Made by a program: the position numbers and the translations under genes. Below are positions 1 through 6,011 of a stretch of DNA of 9,527 nt, in pieces; the first letter of the stretch is position 1, and each line of letters starts with the position of its first letter. The notes beneath the pieces were generated by a model. It searched no databases. It was not told where the DNA came from and saw only the letters and a list, made by a program, of their open reading frames with translations. Origin of the DNA: Lachnospiraceae bacterium (GTDB taxonomy: Bacteria; Bacillota; Clostridia; Lachnospirales; Lachnospiraceae); NCBI GenBank assembly GCA_024695225.1, contig JAILIO010000091.1, positions 1 through 9,527 on the forward strand. The letters are read 5' to 3'.

Positions 1-444
1 CTCACGGGACAGATGGGGGATGTTATGAAGGAATCCGCCAGGACTGCCCTCAGCTGGGTCAGATCGGAGGCTTCCTCCTACGGTGTTTCCCCCGCTGTGT
101 TCAAGAAGAATGACGTGCATCTGCATATCCCTGAGGGGGCAGTCCCCAAAGACGGCCCGTCTGCCGGCATCACGATGGCATGCGCTCTTATGTCCGTATT
201 TTCCGGAAGGGCAGTCAGAAGCGATACCGCAATGACCGGTGAGATCACACTCAGAGGCAAGGTCCTTCCCATAGGAGGACTTAAGGAAAAACTCCTGGCC
301 GCCAACAGAGCCGGCGTCGGCAGGGTGCTGGTGCCCGACGAAAACCGCAAGGATATGGACGAGATATCATCTGAGATCATCGGCAAGATGGATATCATCT
401 ATGTGAAGAACATGTCTGAAGTGCTCAAAGAATGCTTACGGTAA
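1..444 (+). CDS. lon: ATP-dependent protease Lon, C-terminal proteolytic domain (5' end outside window)
   Basis: This is the last 147 residues of Lon, the cytoplasmic AAA+ protease that degrades misfolded and short-lived regulatory proteins. The frame is open from base 1 and begins in the conserved LTGQMGDVMKESA stretch that leads into the protease domain. The catalytic serine lies in PKDGPSAG (Ser54 of the visible part). The catalytic lysine is the second K of GGLKEKLLAA (Lys97). The 43-residue spacing equals that of Ser679 and Lys722 in E. coli Lon, so the Ser-Lys dyad is intact. The ATPase and N-terminal domains lie upstream of the window. The stop codon (TAA, 442-444) falls inside the next gene, engB. 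The lon-engB order is common in Firmicutes and supports the call. Confidence 0.96.
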   Translation, partial: LTGQMGDVMKESARTALSWVRSEASSYGVSPAVFKKNDVHLHIPEGAVPKDGPSAGITMACALMSVFSGRAVRSDTAMTGEITLRGKVLPIGGLKEKLLAANRAGVGRVLVPDENRKDMDEISSEIIGKMDIIYVKNMSEVLKECLR

Positions 445-1019
445 AGACTGCAGAACTCTATAAGGTCACCGGTGACGGCAATGCTTTAAAGCAGCATGAC
501 CGCCCGGAGATAGTATTTGCGGGAAAGAGCAATGTGGGCAAATCCAGTCTGATAAACAGCCTGCTGAACAGGAAGTCCCTCGCCCGCACCAGCCAAACTC
601 CCGGGAAGACCAGGACCGTCAATTATTACCTTGTGAACGGTTCGTTTTTCTTTGTGGATCTGCCGGGTTACGGCTATGCGTCCGTTGGCAGGAAGGACAA
701 GTCCCTGTTGGGAAAGATAGCGGACGAATATCTGAAGACCACAGACAGGATCTGTCTGATCCTGCTTTTGATGGATTCCCGCCACACACCGGGCAAGAAT
801 GACATACAGATGTATGAATGGGTCTGCAGCAATGGCTATGAACCCTGTGTCATCGCCACCAAAAGCGACAAGCTGAACCGTTCAGAATTCGAAAGATCCA
901 AAAAAGAGTTTATAAAGACCATGGGTATGAAACCCGAAAACCTGATAATGTATTCCTCCCTGACGGGAGACGGCAGAGATGAGACCCTGGGACTCATAGA
1001 CAGGTCTTTGAAAGGTTGA
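432..1019 (+). CDS. engB: Ribosome biogenesis GTPase YsxC/EngB
   Basis: A 195-residue TRAFAC GTPase of the EngB/YsxC/YihA family, needed for assembly of the 50S ribosomal subunit in the cytoplasm. All GTP-binding motifs are visible: G1 GKSNVGKS (31-38), G2 threonine in the TPGKT segment (about 57-60), G3 DLPG (76-79) followed by the family-typical YGYA, G4 TKSD (143-146), and a G5-like SSLTGDG (175-181). Length is normal for the family. The ATG at 432 lies 13 bp inside lon in another frame, and no strong Shine-Dalgarno sequence precedes it. Translation is therefore probably coupled to lon, and the two form an operon. No terminator is seen between this gene and dapL, 55 bp downstream. Confidence 0.95.
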   Translation: MLTVKTAELYKVTGDGNALKQHDRPEIVFAGKSNVGKSSLINSLLNRKSLARTSQTPGKTRTVNYYLVNGSFFFVDLPGYGYASVGRKDKSLLGKIADEYLKTTDRICLILLLMDSRHTPGKNDIQMYEWVCSNGYEPCVIATKSDKLNRSEFERSKKEFIKTMGMKPENLIMYSSLTGDGRDETLGLIDRSLKG

Positions 1020-1074
1020 CTGGCAGTTATTTACACAGGCTTTTGATCGACAGGTCAGAAAGGGAAGAGAGATT

Positions 1075-2292
1075 ATGGCAAAAGTAAATGAAAACTATCT
1101 GAAGCTTCGGGGCAGTTATCTTTTCAGCACCATTGCAAAGAAGGTCAGTGAATATCAGAATTCTCATCCGGAGGAGGCAAAGGAGATCATCCGTCTGGGC
1201 ATAGGGGATGTGACAAAGCCCCTGACCCCTGCAGTGCTGAAGGCCCTGCACAGCGCGGTGGATGAGATGGGAAACAGCGAGACCTTCAGAGGATATGCCC
1301 CGGATCTGGGTTATGATTTCCTGAGAAAGGCTATCGCTGATGAGTACAAGGAGAGAGGCTGCGATATAGACCCCGGAGAGATATTTGTGTCCGACGGGGC
1401 GAAGTCGGATACGGGAAACATACAGGAGATATTTTCCGAAGATTCTATAGTGGCCATATGCGACCCGGTATATCCCGTCTATGCGGATTCCAATGTGATG
1501 GCGGGGCGCTCAGGCAGCTTTGATGAAAAGAACGACAGATGGGACAGGATAGTGTATATGCCCTGCACCAGGGAAAACGGTTTCTCACCTGAACTTCCTG
1601 AAAAAGTGCCGGACATCATTTACCTCTGCAGCCCCAACAACCCTACAGGTACAGCCCTTAACAAGGCAGAACTGAAGAAATGGGTGGATTTTGCCCTGGA
1701 GCACAACAGCGTGATATTGTTTGACGCGGCATACGAGGCTTATATAACAGAGGATGGGATCCCCCGCAGCATCTACGAGATAGAAGGGGCGAAGAAGTGC
1801 GCTGTGGAATTCAGATCCTTCTCAAAGAACGCGGGATTCACCGGCGTCAGGCTGGGATTTACGGTGGTGCCCCAGGATCTGGAGATATCGGGAGTGAAGC
1901 TGAATCCCCTCTGGGCCAGGCGCCACGGGACAAAATATAACGGCGCGCCCTACATCCAGCAGAGGGCAGGTGAGGCTGTGTTCTCCCCTGAGGGAAAGAA
2001 GGAGACAAAGGCTCTTGTGGACTTTTATCTGGGAAATGCAAGGATCATCTATGACGGCCTTAAGGCTGCGGGATACGAGGTGTACGGCGGCGTGAACTCC
2101 CCTTATATCTGGCTCAGGACTCCAAATGACATGACCAGCTGGGATTTCTTTGAAAAGCTTTTGAACGAGTACAGGATAGTGGGCACTCCCGGATCCGGTT
2201 TCGGACCTTCAGGAGAGCACTATTTCAGGCTTACGGCCTTCGGCACCAGGGAGAATGCGGAAAAAGCTGTGGAGAGGCTTAAGAAGGGCTGA
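1075..2292 (+). CDS. dapL: LL-diaminopimelate aminotransferase
   Basis: A 405-residue PLP-dependent class I/II aminotransferase of the DapL family. It converts tetrahydrodipicolinate and glutamate directly to LL-diaminopimelate, bypassing the succinyl or acetyl branches of lysine and peptidoglycan synthesis. DapL hallmarks are visible: the N-terminal KVNENYLKLRGSYLF block, IRLGIGDVTKPL (about 39-50), the FRGYAPDLGYDFLR block, SPNNPTG (186-192), the cofactor aspartate in DAAYEAY (217-223), the Schiff-base lysine in RSFSKNAGFTGVRLGF (Lys251), and a C-terminal arginine in EHYFRLTAFG (Arg385) that should bind the substrate carboxylate. A purine-rich AGGGAAGAG sequence sits just before the ATG. 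It follows engB by 55 bp and ends before a strong terminator, so it may be the last gene of the lon-engB transcript, though a promoter of its own cannot be excluded. Confidence 0.95.
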   Translation: MAKVNENYLKLRGSYLFSTIAKKVSEYQNSHPEEAKEIIRLGIGDVTKPLTPAVLKALHSAVDEMGNSETFRGYAPDLGYDFLRKAIADEYKERGCDIDPGEIFVSDGAKSDTGNIQEIFSEDSIVAICDPVYPVYADSNVMAGRSGSFDEKNDRWDRIVYMPCTRENGFSPELPEKVPDIIYLCSPNNPTGTALNKAELKKWVDFALEHNSVILFDAAYEAYITEDGIPRSIYEIEGAKKCAVEFRSFSKNAGFTGVRLGFTVVPQDLEISGVKLNPLWARRHGTKYNGAPYIQQRAGEAVFSPEGKKETKALVDFYLGNARIIYDGLKAAGYEVYGGVNSPYIWLRTPNDMTSWDFFEKLLNEYRIVGTPGSGFGPSGEHYFRLTAFGTRENAEKAVERLKKG

Positions 2293-2317
2293 GACAGCAA
2301 CTGCATACATGTAAAAC

Positions 2318-2356
2318 AAAAAGGGCTGTTCGGGATGAACAGTCCTTTTTTATTTT
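2318..2356. terminator. Bidirectional rho-independent terminator between dapL (+) and rsgI (-)
   Basis: Bases 2318-2331 pair with 2337-2350 around a 5-base GGGAT loop, giving a 14-bp stem with one G-T wobble. The outer part of the stem is A-run against T-run, so the hairpin is followed by a U tract in both directions (TTTTTTATTTTTTT on +, TTTTTG TTTT on -). It sits 26 bp after the dapL stop and about 20 bp after the rsgI stop, and should end both convergent transcripts. Confidence 0.92.
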
Positions 2357-2370
2357 TTTGTGTAAAGGAC

Positions 2371-3852
2371 TCAGCGGGGAGGGTTTCCCGGGCCTCCGGG
2401 GCCACCTGGGCTGCCGGAGTTTCCTTCCGGAGGGGCTCCCTGAGGAGGTTCACCACCCTGACCGGATGGCTGCCCCTGGTCTGATGCTCCGCTCTCACTT
2501 AAGGCTTCGGGATTTTCCCCGGATTGTCCACCGCTTTCGGGGGAACCGCCGTTCCCCGGGTTTTCCGCCGGGGGCTGGGCAGGTGTTTCCGCGGGAGGCT
2601 GAGCCGGTGTCACTTCAGGAGACGGAGTCTGGCTGCCCCCGGGAGCTGCCTGCGGTGCTTCCGGCGAAGTGCTTCCGGATCCGTTCTGTGAATCTGAGGG
2701 AGCCGGTCCTGCGCCGCTTCCCGCAGAGGTTTCCGGAGCATTCCCGGAACCATTCTCCGAACCGCCTGCTGTACCGCCTGTTCCCTGTCCGGAACCCTGC
2801 TGAGGAGAGGCGGGGGCTGCAGATTGATTTCCGGTGCTTGCAGGCGTTTCATTTGCAGATCCGTGAGATCCTGTGTCTGATCTTTTGTTGTTATCCTTTT
2901 CTGCAGGGGCGGTATTCTGCTCACCTGACGAGGGCTCTGATGTCTTGCCGTCCTTTGATGAAGGACCTTCTGTTTTCGGCTCATCTGTGGGTTTCTCGCC
3001 GGTTTCTGCAGGGGAAACATTCTCTTTCTCGCCCTGGGATCCGGATCCTGTGCCCTCGGGGGATGCGCTGCCATCCATGGCTTTCCTGATCTCAGAGACA
3101 GGTTTTGTGAGAAGCTCGTCCTCATTTACGTCGGATGAATCTGAAACGCTTTCAAGCTCCCTTATGAGAGCAAGCTTCCCGGGGCTCAAGCGCCTCTCCT
3201 TCGCTTCCTTTCGCACTTCATCGGATACCTCTATGCGAACCGCCTTCACGGACACTTCGGAATCCTGGGATCTGTTCCAGCTGCTGACCGCCACATCCAC
3301 ATCCGTCACCAGGGTGTCCTCTTTTGAAAATCTGCTCTCCACGGTGTATATGGCGTCTGTGTCCACAGTGCTTATGTACCCCAGATCCCTCATGGAATCA
3401 AGGGTCATCATCATGGCTGTGTCGATGGTCTTTCCCCTCACTCCTGACCCGGTCTCCGCTGTGATCTCGCTTCCCTCATCGTTAAAGGCTTTCAGAGAGG
3501 TGACCCGGTCGAAGACATTGAGATCGTATTCCACGGAAGGGTTGACATCCAGTGTCACTCTTGAGCAGGGGGCAGCTACGGCCACCCCTCCGGCCCCCAG
3601 GAGTCCTATGGAAATAAGGACAGCTGCGGCGGCGGACTGATGCCTCTGCACAAATAAAGACGCTGCGCGGAGAATTCTCGCGGGAGCGGGTTTTTCTTCC
3701 GTCCTTTCCTCTGCAGAGAGAACTGTGGAAAGTGCGGACGTATCCAGTACGTCCCCCACCCTGTACGAGGAGTCGGGGATTATGGACACCATGCCCGACC
3801 TGTCGAGTATGGCAGCCTTTCCGTCTCTCAATTCCACAACTACAGCTTTCAT
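2371..3852 (-). CDS. rsgI: Transmembrane anti-sigma factor RsgI with long disordered extracellular tail
   Basis: A 493-residue RsgI-type anti-sigma factor that should hold the partner SigI at the membrane. The N-terminal cytoplasmic RsgI domain (about 1-55) begins MKAVVVELRDGKAAILDRSG. A single membrane helix follows at about 73-94. The extracytoplasmic domain (about 98-255) starts with the family hallmark VTLDVNPSVEYDLN and continues FDRVTSLKAFNDEG. In RsgI homologues the Asn-Pro bond of this motif (here Asn104-Pro105) has been reported to be a self-cleavage site used in regulated intramembrane proteolysis. Residues from about 262 to the end are low-complexity Pro/Ser/Gly/Glu/Thr/Ala, probably unstructured, with an exact TPAQPPAE doublet (415-430) and a Gly-Pro-rich end. 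No carbohydrate-binding domain, such as those in cellulosomal RsgI proteins, is visible. An AAAGGAAAG ribosome binding site lies 9 nt before the ATG. The antisense frames over the tail are composition artefacts. Confidence 0.9.
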   Translation of the reverse strand: MKAVVVELRDGKAAILDRSGMVSIIPDSSYRVGDVLDTSALSTVLSAEERTEEKPAPARILRAASLFVQRHQSAAAAVLISIGLLGAGGVAVAAPCSRVTLDVNPSVEYDLNVFDRVTSLKAFNDEGSEITAETGSGVRGKTIDTAMMMTLDSMRDLGYISTVDTDAIYTVESRFSKEDTLVTDVDVAVSSWNRSQDSEVSVKAVRIEVSDEVRKEAKERRLSPGKLALIRELESVSDSSDVNEDELLTKPVSEIRKAMDGSASPEGTGSGSQGEKENVSPAETGEKPTDEPKTEGPSSKDGKTSEPSSGEQNTAPAEKDNNKRSDTGSHGSANETPASTGNQSAAPASPQQGSGQGTGGTAGGSENGSGNAPETSAGSGAGPAPSDSQNGSGSTSPEAPQAAPGGSQTPSPEVTPAQPPAETPAQPPAENPGNGGSPESGGQSGENPEALSESGASDQGQPSGQGGEPPQGAPPEGNSGSPGGPGGPGNPPR

Positions 3853-3897
3853 TTACAGCGTCTTTCCTTTCCGCCGGGTTCTCCGGTCCGTGTCAGA

Positions 3898-4076
3898 TGA
3901 TCTTTTCGTGTTATATATGCGCTTATTAAGTGATGTTTTTCGTGTTACGTATGCGCTTATTAAGTGATGCTTTTCGGTTAATATATGCGCCTGTTATGTG
4001 ATACTATTCACTTAATATATGCGCTTATTATGTGATATTTTTCGGTTTGTGCTTGCTCATATCACATATGCGCTTA
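3898..4076. repeat. 34-bp tandem direct repeats in the sigI-rsgI spacer (four units plus a degenerate fifth)
   Basis: The spacer between sigI and rsgI carries four successive units of exactly 34 bp: 3898-3931, 3932-3965, 3966-3999 and 4000-4033. The core TATGCGC begins at 3916, 3950, 3984 and 4018. Read on +, each unit has a T-rich half ending near TTTTCG, then a GTTA-like step, then TATGCGCTTATTAAGT or a close variant. A fifth, interrupted copy starts at 4034; its TATGCGC is at 4067, and its TTA is the stop codon of sigI. On the sigI-rsgI strand each of units 1-3 shows CGAAAA. No coding sequence is supported here, and function is unknown. Confidence 0.9.
4029..4068. repeat. 10-bp perfect inverted repeat at the end of sigI
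   Basis: TATGTGATAT (4029-4038) and ATATCACATA (4059-4068) are perfect inverted copies separated by 20 bases. They lie immediately after the sigI stop codon on the minus strand, overlapping the fourth and the interrupted fifth 34-bp repeat. The stem is AT-rich and has no following U tract, so it is not a standard terminator. It could be an operator-like site or an RNA hairpin between the two cistrons. Confidence 0.5.
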
Positions 4077-4775
4077 CCGTTTGTTCAGTTTTCCTCCGGG
4101 TCTGATCCCGGTGTATTCAAAGTATTCCGAGAGAGCAGGATACTCATCGGCTCTCAGTATCAGGGCGGCGGCCACCAGATAGTTCCTGTGCCGCTCCAAA
4201 AGCTTCTGCTTCTCCCCGGATCTTTTCACCAGTTCCCTCACCGGAAGCTTTCTGCCCCTGACAAGTTCTCCGTCCAGAGGAGGCGGGGTGAACAGCGCCC
4301 TCAGTACATTTGCGCAGCCCGCCCTGGTTTTTTGGGACTTCGGAGAAGAATCCGCCAGGTCGAAAAATGAAAACCCGTAATCCTTGAACTCTTTCTGAGC
4401 TGCCTCTATCTCCAATGCAAGGCTGTTGTCAAATGTCACCGAAGCCCTGCCCTGTACATCCATCTGATCCGAAAGGTTGCCCTCGGTGTCGTCCAGTTCT
4501 CCGTCGAAAGCACCGGGCTGTACCGGCATTTCCATCCGCCCTTTCGTGTTTGAACGGTACAGATCCGTCAGGGCGTTCTTCATGACCACGGAAGCGTACG
4601 GCCAGAAGGGACCTCTCTCCTCGGAGTGGCTGTCCAGCGCTTTTGACACAGCTGACAATGCGATGCTCCACTCGTCGTCACTTTTCGTGACCGGCTTTCC
4701 TGTGATCCGGGACGCAAGCCTTATAATATGTTCCTGGTTTTCCTCCAGAAATTTGTTTTTGTCATTTATGTCCAT
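4074..4775 (-). CDS. sigI: RNA polymerase sigma factor SigI
   Basis: A 233-residue SigI-type alternative sigma factor. Region 2 occupies about residues 13-75, with the family-typical SDDEWSIALSAVSKALDSH and the PFWPYASVVMKNALTDLYR helix. The SigI-specific C-terminal domain (about 125-225) contains FSFFDLADSSPKSQKTR, LPVRELVKRSGEKQ and LLERHRNYLVAAALILRADEYP. Homologues control heat shock or cell-wall functions in Bacillus and polysaccharide-degradation genes in Clostridium thermocellum, and are held inactive by RsgI, the next gene here. The ATG at 4775 is the first in-frame ATG and gives the expected N-terminus, but it has only a weak ribosome binding site (GAAAGAC). The start codon lies in a potential RNA stem, and a SigI-like promoter lies upstream. 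Confidence 0.93.
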   Translation of the reverse strand: MDINDKNKFLEENQEHIIRLASRITGKPVTKSDDEWSIALSAVSKALDSHSEERGPFWPYASVVMKNALTDLYRSNTKGRMEMPVQPGAFDGELDDTEGNLSDQMDVQGRASVTFDNSLALEIEAAQKEFKDYGFSFFDLADSSPKSQKTRAGCANVLRALFTPPPLDGELVRGRKLPVRELVKRSGEKQKLLERHRNYLVAAALILRADEYPALSEYFEYTGIRPGGKLNKR

Positions 4776-4833
4776 CTGCTGTCTTTCAATGTCGGTAGTA
4801 GGTACAGCAAGTATATTACAACATGATGGACAT
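4768..4833 (-). promoter_or_regulatory. Candidate leader structure pairing the sigI start codon
   Basis: In the sigI leader, AUGUCCAUC (minus strand, 4833 to 4825) is the exact complement of GAUGGACAU (4776 to 4768), which contains the sigI AUG. Directly upstream of that second arm, ACAGCA (4782 to 4777) is the exact complement of UGCUGU (4809 to 4804). One continuous 15-nt arm running across the start codon can therefore pair in two helices of 6 and 9 bp, separated by a 15-nt bulge on the opposite side, around a 21-nt loop. This could limit translation until melted or bound. The pairing is seen in the sequence; the function is inferred. Confidence 0.45.
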
Positions 4834-4867
4834 TTTTTAAAGTTGTATATCTGCCTTCACTTAAAGA

Positions 4868-4896
4868 TACGAAACGTCTTTCAGAAAAATGGGGGT
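4868..4896 (-). promoter_or_regulatory. Candidate SigI-type promoter of the sigI-rsgI operon
   Basis: On the minus strand, ACCCCC (4896 to 4891) is followed after 17 bases by TTCGTA (4873 to 4868). SigI promoters described in Bacillus and Clostridium have a C-rich -35 element (ACCCCC-like) and a -10 element containing CGWA, and sigI operons are often autoregulated. The transcript would start near 4861, giving a leader of roughly 86 nt before the sigI ATG. No equally good sigma-A promoter was found for sigI. Confidence 0.6.
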
Positions 4897-4930
4897 TTAT
4901 GGATAAAAAATATAAAATTCCGCAGGATTG

Positions 4931-4939
4931 TGCTATTAT
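4931..4939 (+). promoter_or_regulatory. Possible extended -10 promoter element for the 104-residue protein gene
   Basis: TGCTATTAT fits a TGN-extended -10 element with a TATTAT core. The expected -35 position (about 4911-4916) reads TATAAA and does not match well. The site is 69 bp ahead of the ATG at 5008 and back to back with the sigI promoter region. Confidence 0.3.
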
Positions 4940-5007
4940 TATCAAAAATAAAAAATATGCAGCCGGGAGAATTCATTTGATAACCGGCGGCAAGGGGGTT
5001 AAAGGTT

Positions 5008-5322
5008 ATGGATGACAGAAAGAGATCGGAACTTATAGATGCGCTGGCAAAGTCAGTCTACGGGGAAGGTGGGAAAAAATCTGATGACGACAGCGGGATC
5101 TCCGTGAAGTTCGAAAGGTCCACAGGGACCATCAGATTCATCCTTTCAGGGACAGAGTATTCCACAAGCCGGGTGGCAGAAGCCTCAGAGTATTTCAAGA
5201 ACCCGCACAAAATGAAAAAACCGGGTGAAAGTGTTGAGAAAATGTACAATGAGATAGCTTATGTGTGCATAAATGAGATACTCAGGCAGTTTAACGCCAC
5301 CGGCCCCTCCGGACAGGAGTGA
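5008..5322 (+). CDS. Hypothetical 104-residue cytoplasmic protein
   Basis: I do not recognise this protein. It has 104 residues, no signal peptide or membrane helix, and no cysteine pair suggesting metal binding. The N-terminal third is charged (MDDRKRSELIDALAKSVYG, then a KKSDDD stretch). A short strand-rich segment follows (ISVKFERSTGTIRFILSG, about 31-48). The second half looks helical, with a KKPGESVEKMYNEIAYVCINEILRQF stretch read from about residues 70 to 95. The gene is credible because a G-rich AAGGGGG sequence ends 9 nt before the ATG, an extended -10 element lies upstream, and a strong terminator follows the stop. It is transcribed away from sigI and has no partner on its strand, so context gives no function. 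Confidence 0.72.
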   Translation: MDDRKRSELIDALAKSVYGEGGKKSDDDSGISVKFERSTGTIRFILSGTEYSTSRVAEASEYFKNPHKMKKPGESVEKMYNEIAYVCINEILRQFNATGPSGQE

Positions 5323-5329
5323 CACAGGA

Positions 5330-5379
5330 AATAAAAATAAGCCGGTCCGGATGACGGAAACCGGACAGGCTTTTATTTG
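5330..5379. terminator. Bidirectional rho-independent terminator
   Basis: GCCGGTCCGG (5341-5350) pairs with CCGGACAGGC (5361-5370) with one mismatch around a 10-base loop. The stem is flanked by an A-rich tract (5330-5340) on the left and TTTTATTTG on the right, so it works in both directions. It lies 8 bp after the stop at 5322 and just before the stop of the convergent membrane protein gene, serving both. Confidence 0.9.
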
Positions 5380-5380
5380 T

Positions 5381-5854
5381 TCAGAATGATCCCGAGGGCG
5401 TTGAGGGGTTTCCCCTGTAAGTGGAACTGCCAAATCCCAGGATAAGGGTGAATATGTTGTAGAAGAAGATAAGGCCTAAGGTGAAGGGGATGCCATGCCC
5501 AAAAGCCCTGGCCAGCATGTAGCTTTCAAGGATGTAGATAACTGTGACTGCCAGGGAACATAAGGCTCCCAACAGTTTAAACACAGTGGATCCGGAATCT
5601 TCATTCCCTAAAGAGCTCATGATCCCGCTGAGGAAAGAAAGGCCAATAAATATCCAGAACATCTTTGTATTCCAGGTAAATTTAAACTGTGTGTATACAT
5701 TGTAGAAGGGGATAATGGATTTCCAGCCCGCAACTCCGGCCTTTGAGAATATCATGAACATGGCAACCACATACAGGATATAGAGCACAAGGCCTGAGAG
5801 CAGTAAGGTGCCTACTCCGAGTCCGAGCAGGGCCAGGATAGAATTTTCGCTCAT
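5381..5854 (-). CDS. Small four-helix membrane protein, DUF5684-like
   Basis: A 157-residue integral membrane protein of unknown function. Hydrophobic segments lie at about 9-34, 65-80, 92-114 and 122-141, consistent with four helices. The stretch AGVAGWKSIIPFYNVYTQFK (about 39-58) and the end segment with FYNIFTLILGFGSSTY (131-146) are characteristic of the DUF5684 family of Firmicutes membrane proteins, whose members are sometimes mislabelled signal peptidase. No peptidase catalytic residues are visible. The ATG at 5854 is preceded at good distance by AAGGAGG, and a clear sigma-A promoter lies upstream. It is monocistronic, ending at a shared terminator. The family match comes from recalled motifs, so the name is less sure than the topology. 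Confidence 0.82.
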   Translation of the reverse strand: MSENSILALLGLGVGTLLLSGLVLYILYVVAMFMIFSKAGVAGWKSIIPFYNVYTQFKFTWNTKMFWIFIGLSFLSGIMSSLGNEDSGSTVFKLLGALCSLAVTVIYILESYMLARAFGHGIPFTLGLIFFYNIFTLILGFGSSTYRGNPSTPSGSF

Positions 5855-5899
5855 AAAAACCTCCTTTTTATATGAGTCAGTCTGTAAAACAACTATTTT

Positions 5900-5928
5900 A
5901 TTATAGTATTTCGGCTCTTCTGTTGCAA
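5900..5928 (-). promoter_or_regulatory. Sigma-A promoter of the small membrane protein gene
   Basis: On the minus strand TTGCAA (5928 to 5923) is followed by a 17-base spacer and a consensus TATAAT (5905 to 5900). Transcription would start near 5893, about 40 bases before the ATG at 5854, which has a consensus ribosome binding site. Confidence 0.8.
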
Positions 5929-6011
5929 CATAGGGAAGCCCCTGAAGCTATGACAGAATGACCGGAGGAAGTGGCATTTTCGAAGGAATCGCAGGATCAT
6001 GGAGGGCAGAT

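Noticed and set aside
1020..1074. A separate promoter for dapL (TTTACA at 1030-1035)
   Set aside because: No acceptable -10 element lies 16-18 bases downstream, so the gap gives no support for a dedicated promoter.
2873..3640. Long open frame of 255 codons on + antisense to rsgI, and similar long frames at 2358-3089 (+) and 2610-3125 (-)
   Set aside because: They lie over the compositionally biased rsgI coding sequence, have no ribosome binding site or recognisable domain, and encode low-complexity peptides that mirror the Ser/Pro/Gly-rich rsgI codons.
3898..4076. The 34-bp repeats as a CRISPR array
   Set aside because: The units are contiguous and similar along their whole length, without unique spacers, and no cas genes are present.
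4477..4980. Open frame of 167 codons on + covering the antisense of sigI and its upstream region
   Set aside because: It is a shadow of sigI, crosses the divergent promoter region, and shows no recognisable motif or ribosome binding site.
4994..4999. GGGGGT near the start of the 5008-5322 gene as another minus-strand ACCCCC element
   Set aside because: No CGWA-like element lies at the right distance downstream on the minus strand; the G run is better explained as the ribosome binding site of the rightward gene.
5923..5954. Possible rightward promoter for nrdG using the self-complementary TTGCAA at 5923-5928 and TATGAC at 5949-5954
   Set aside because: The 20-base spacer is too long and the -10 match is poor. 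No convincing nrdG promoter could be named.
5958..6011. ATG at 5958 as the start of nrdG
   Set aside because: It lacks a ribosome binding site and adds 18 residues not typical of the family, while the ATG at 6012 has GGAGGG at ideal spacing. It remains possible but less likely.
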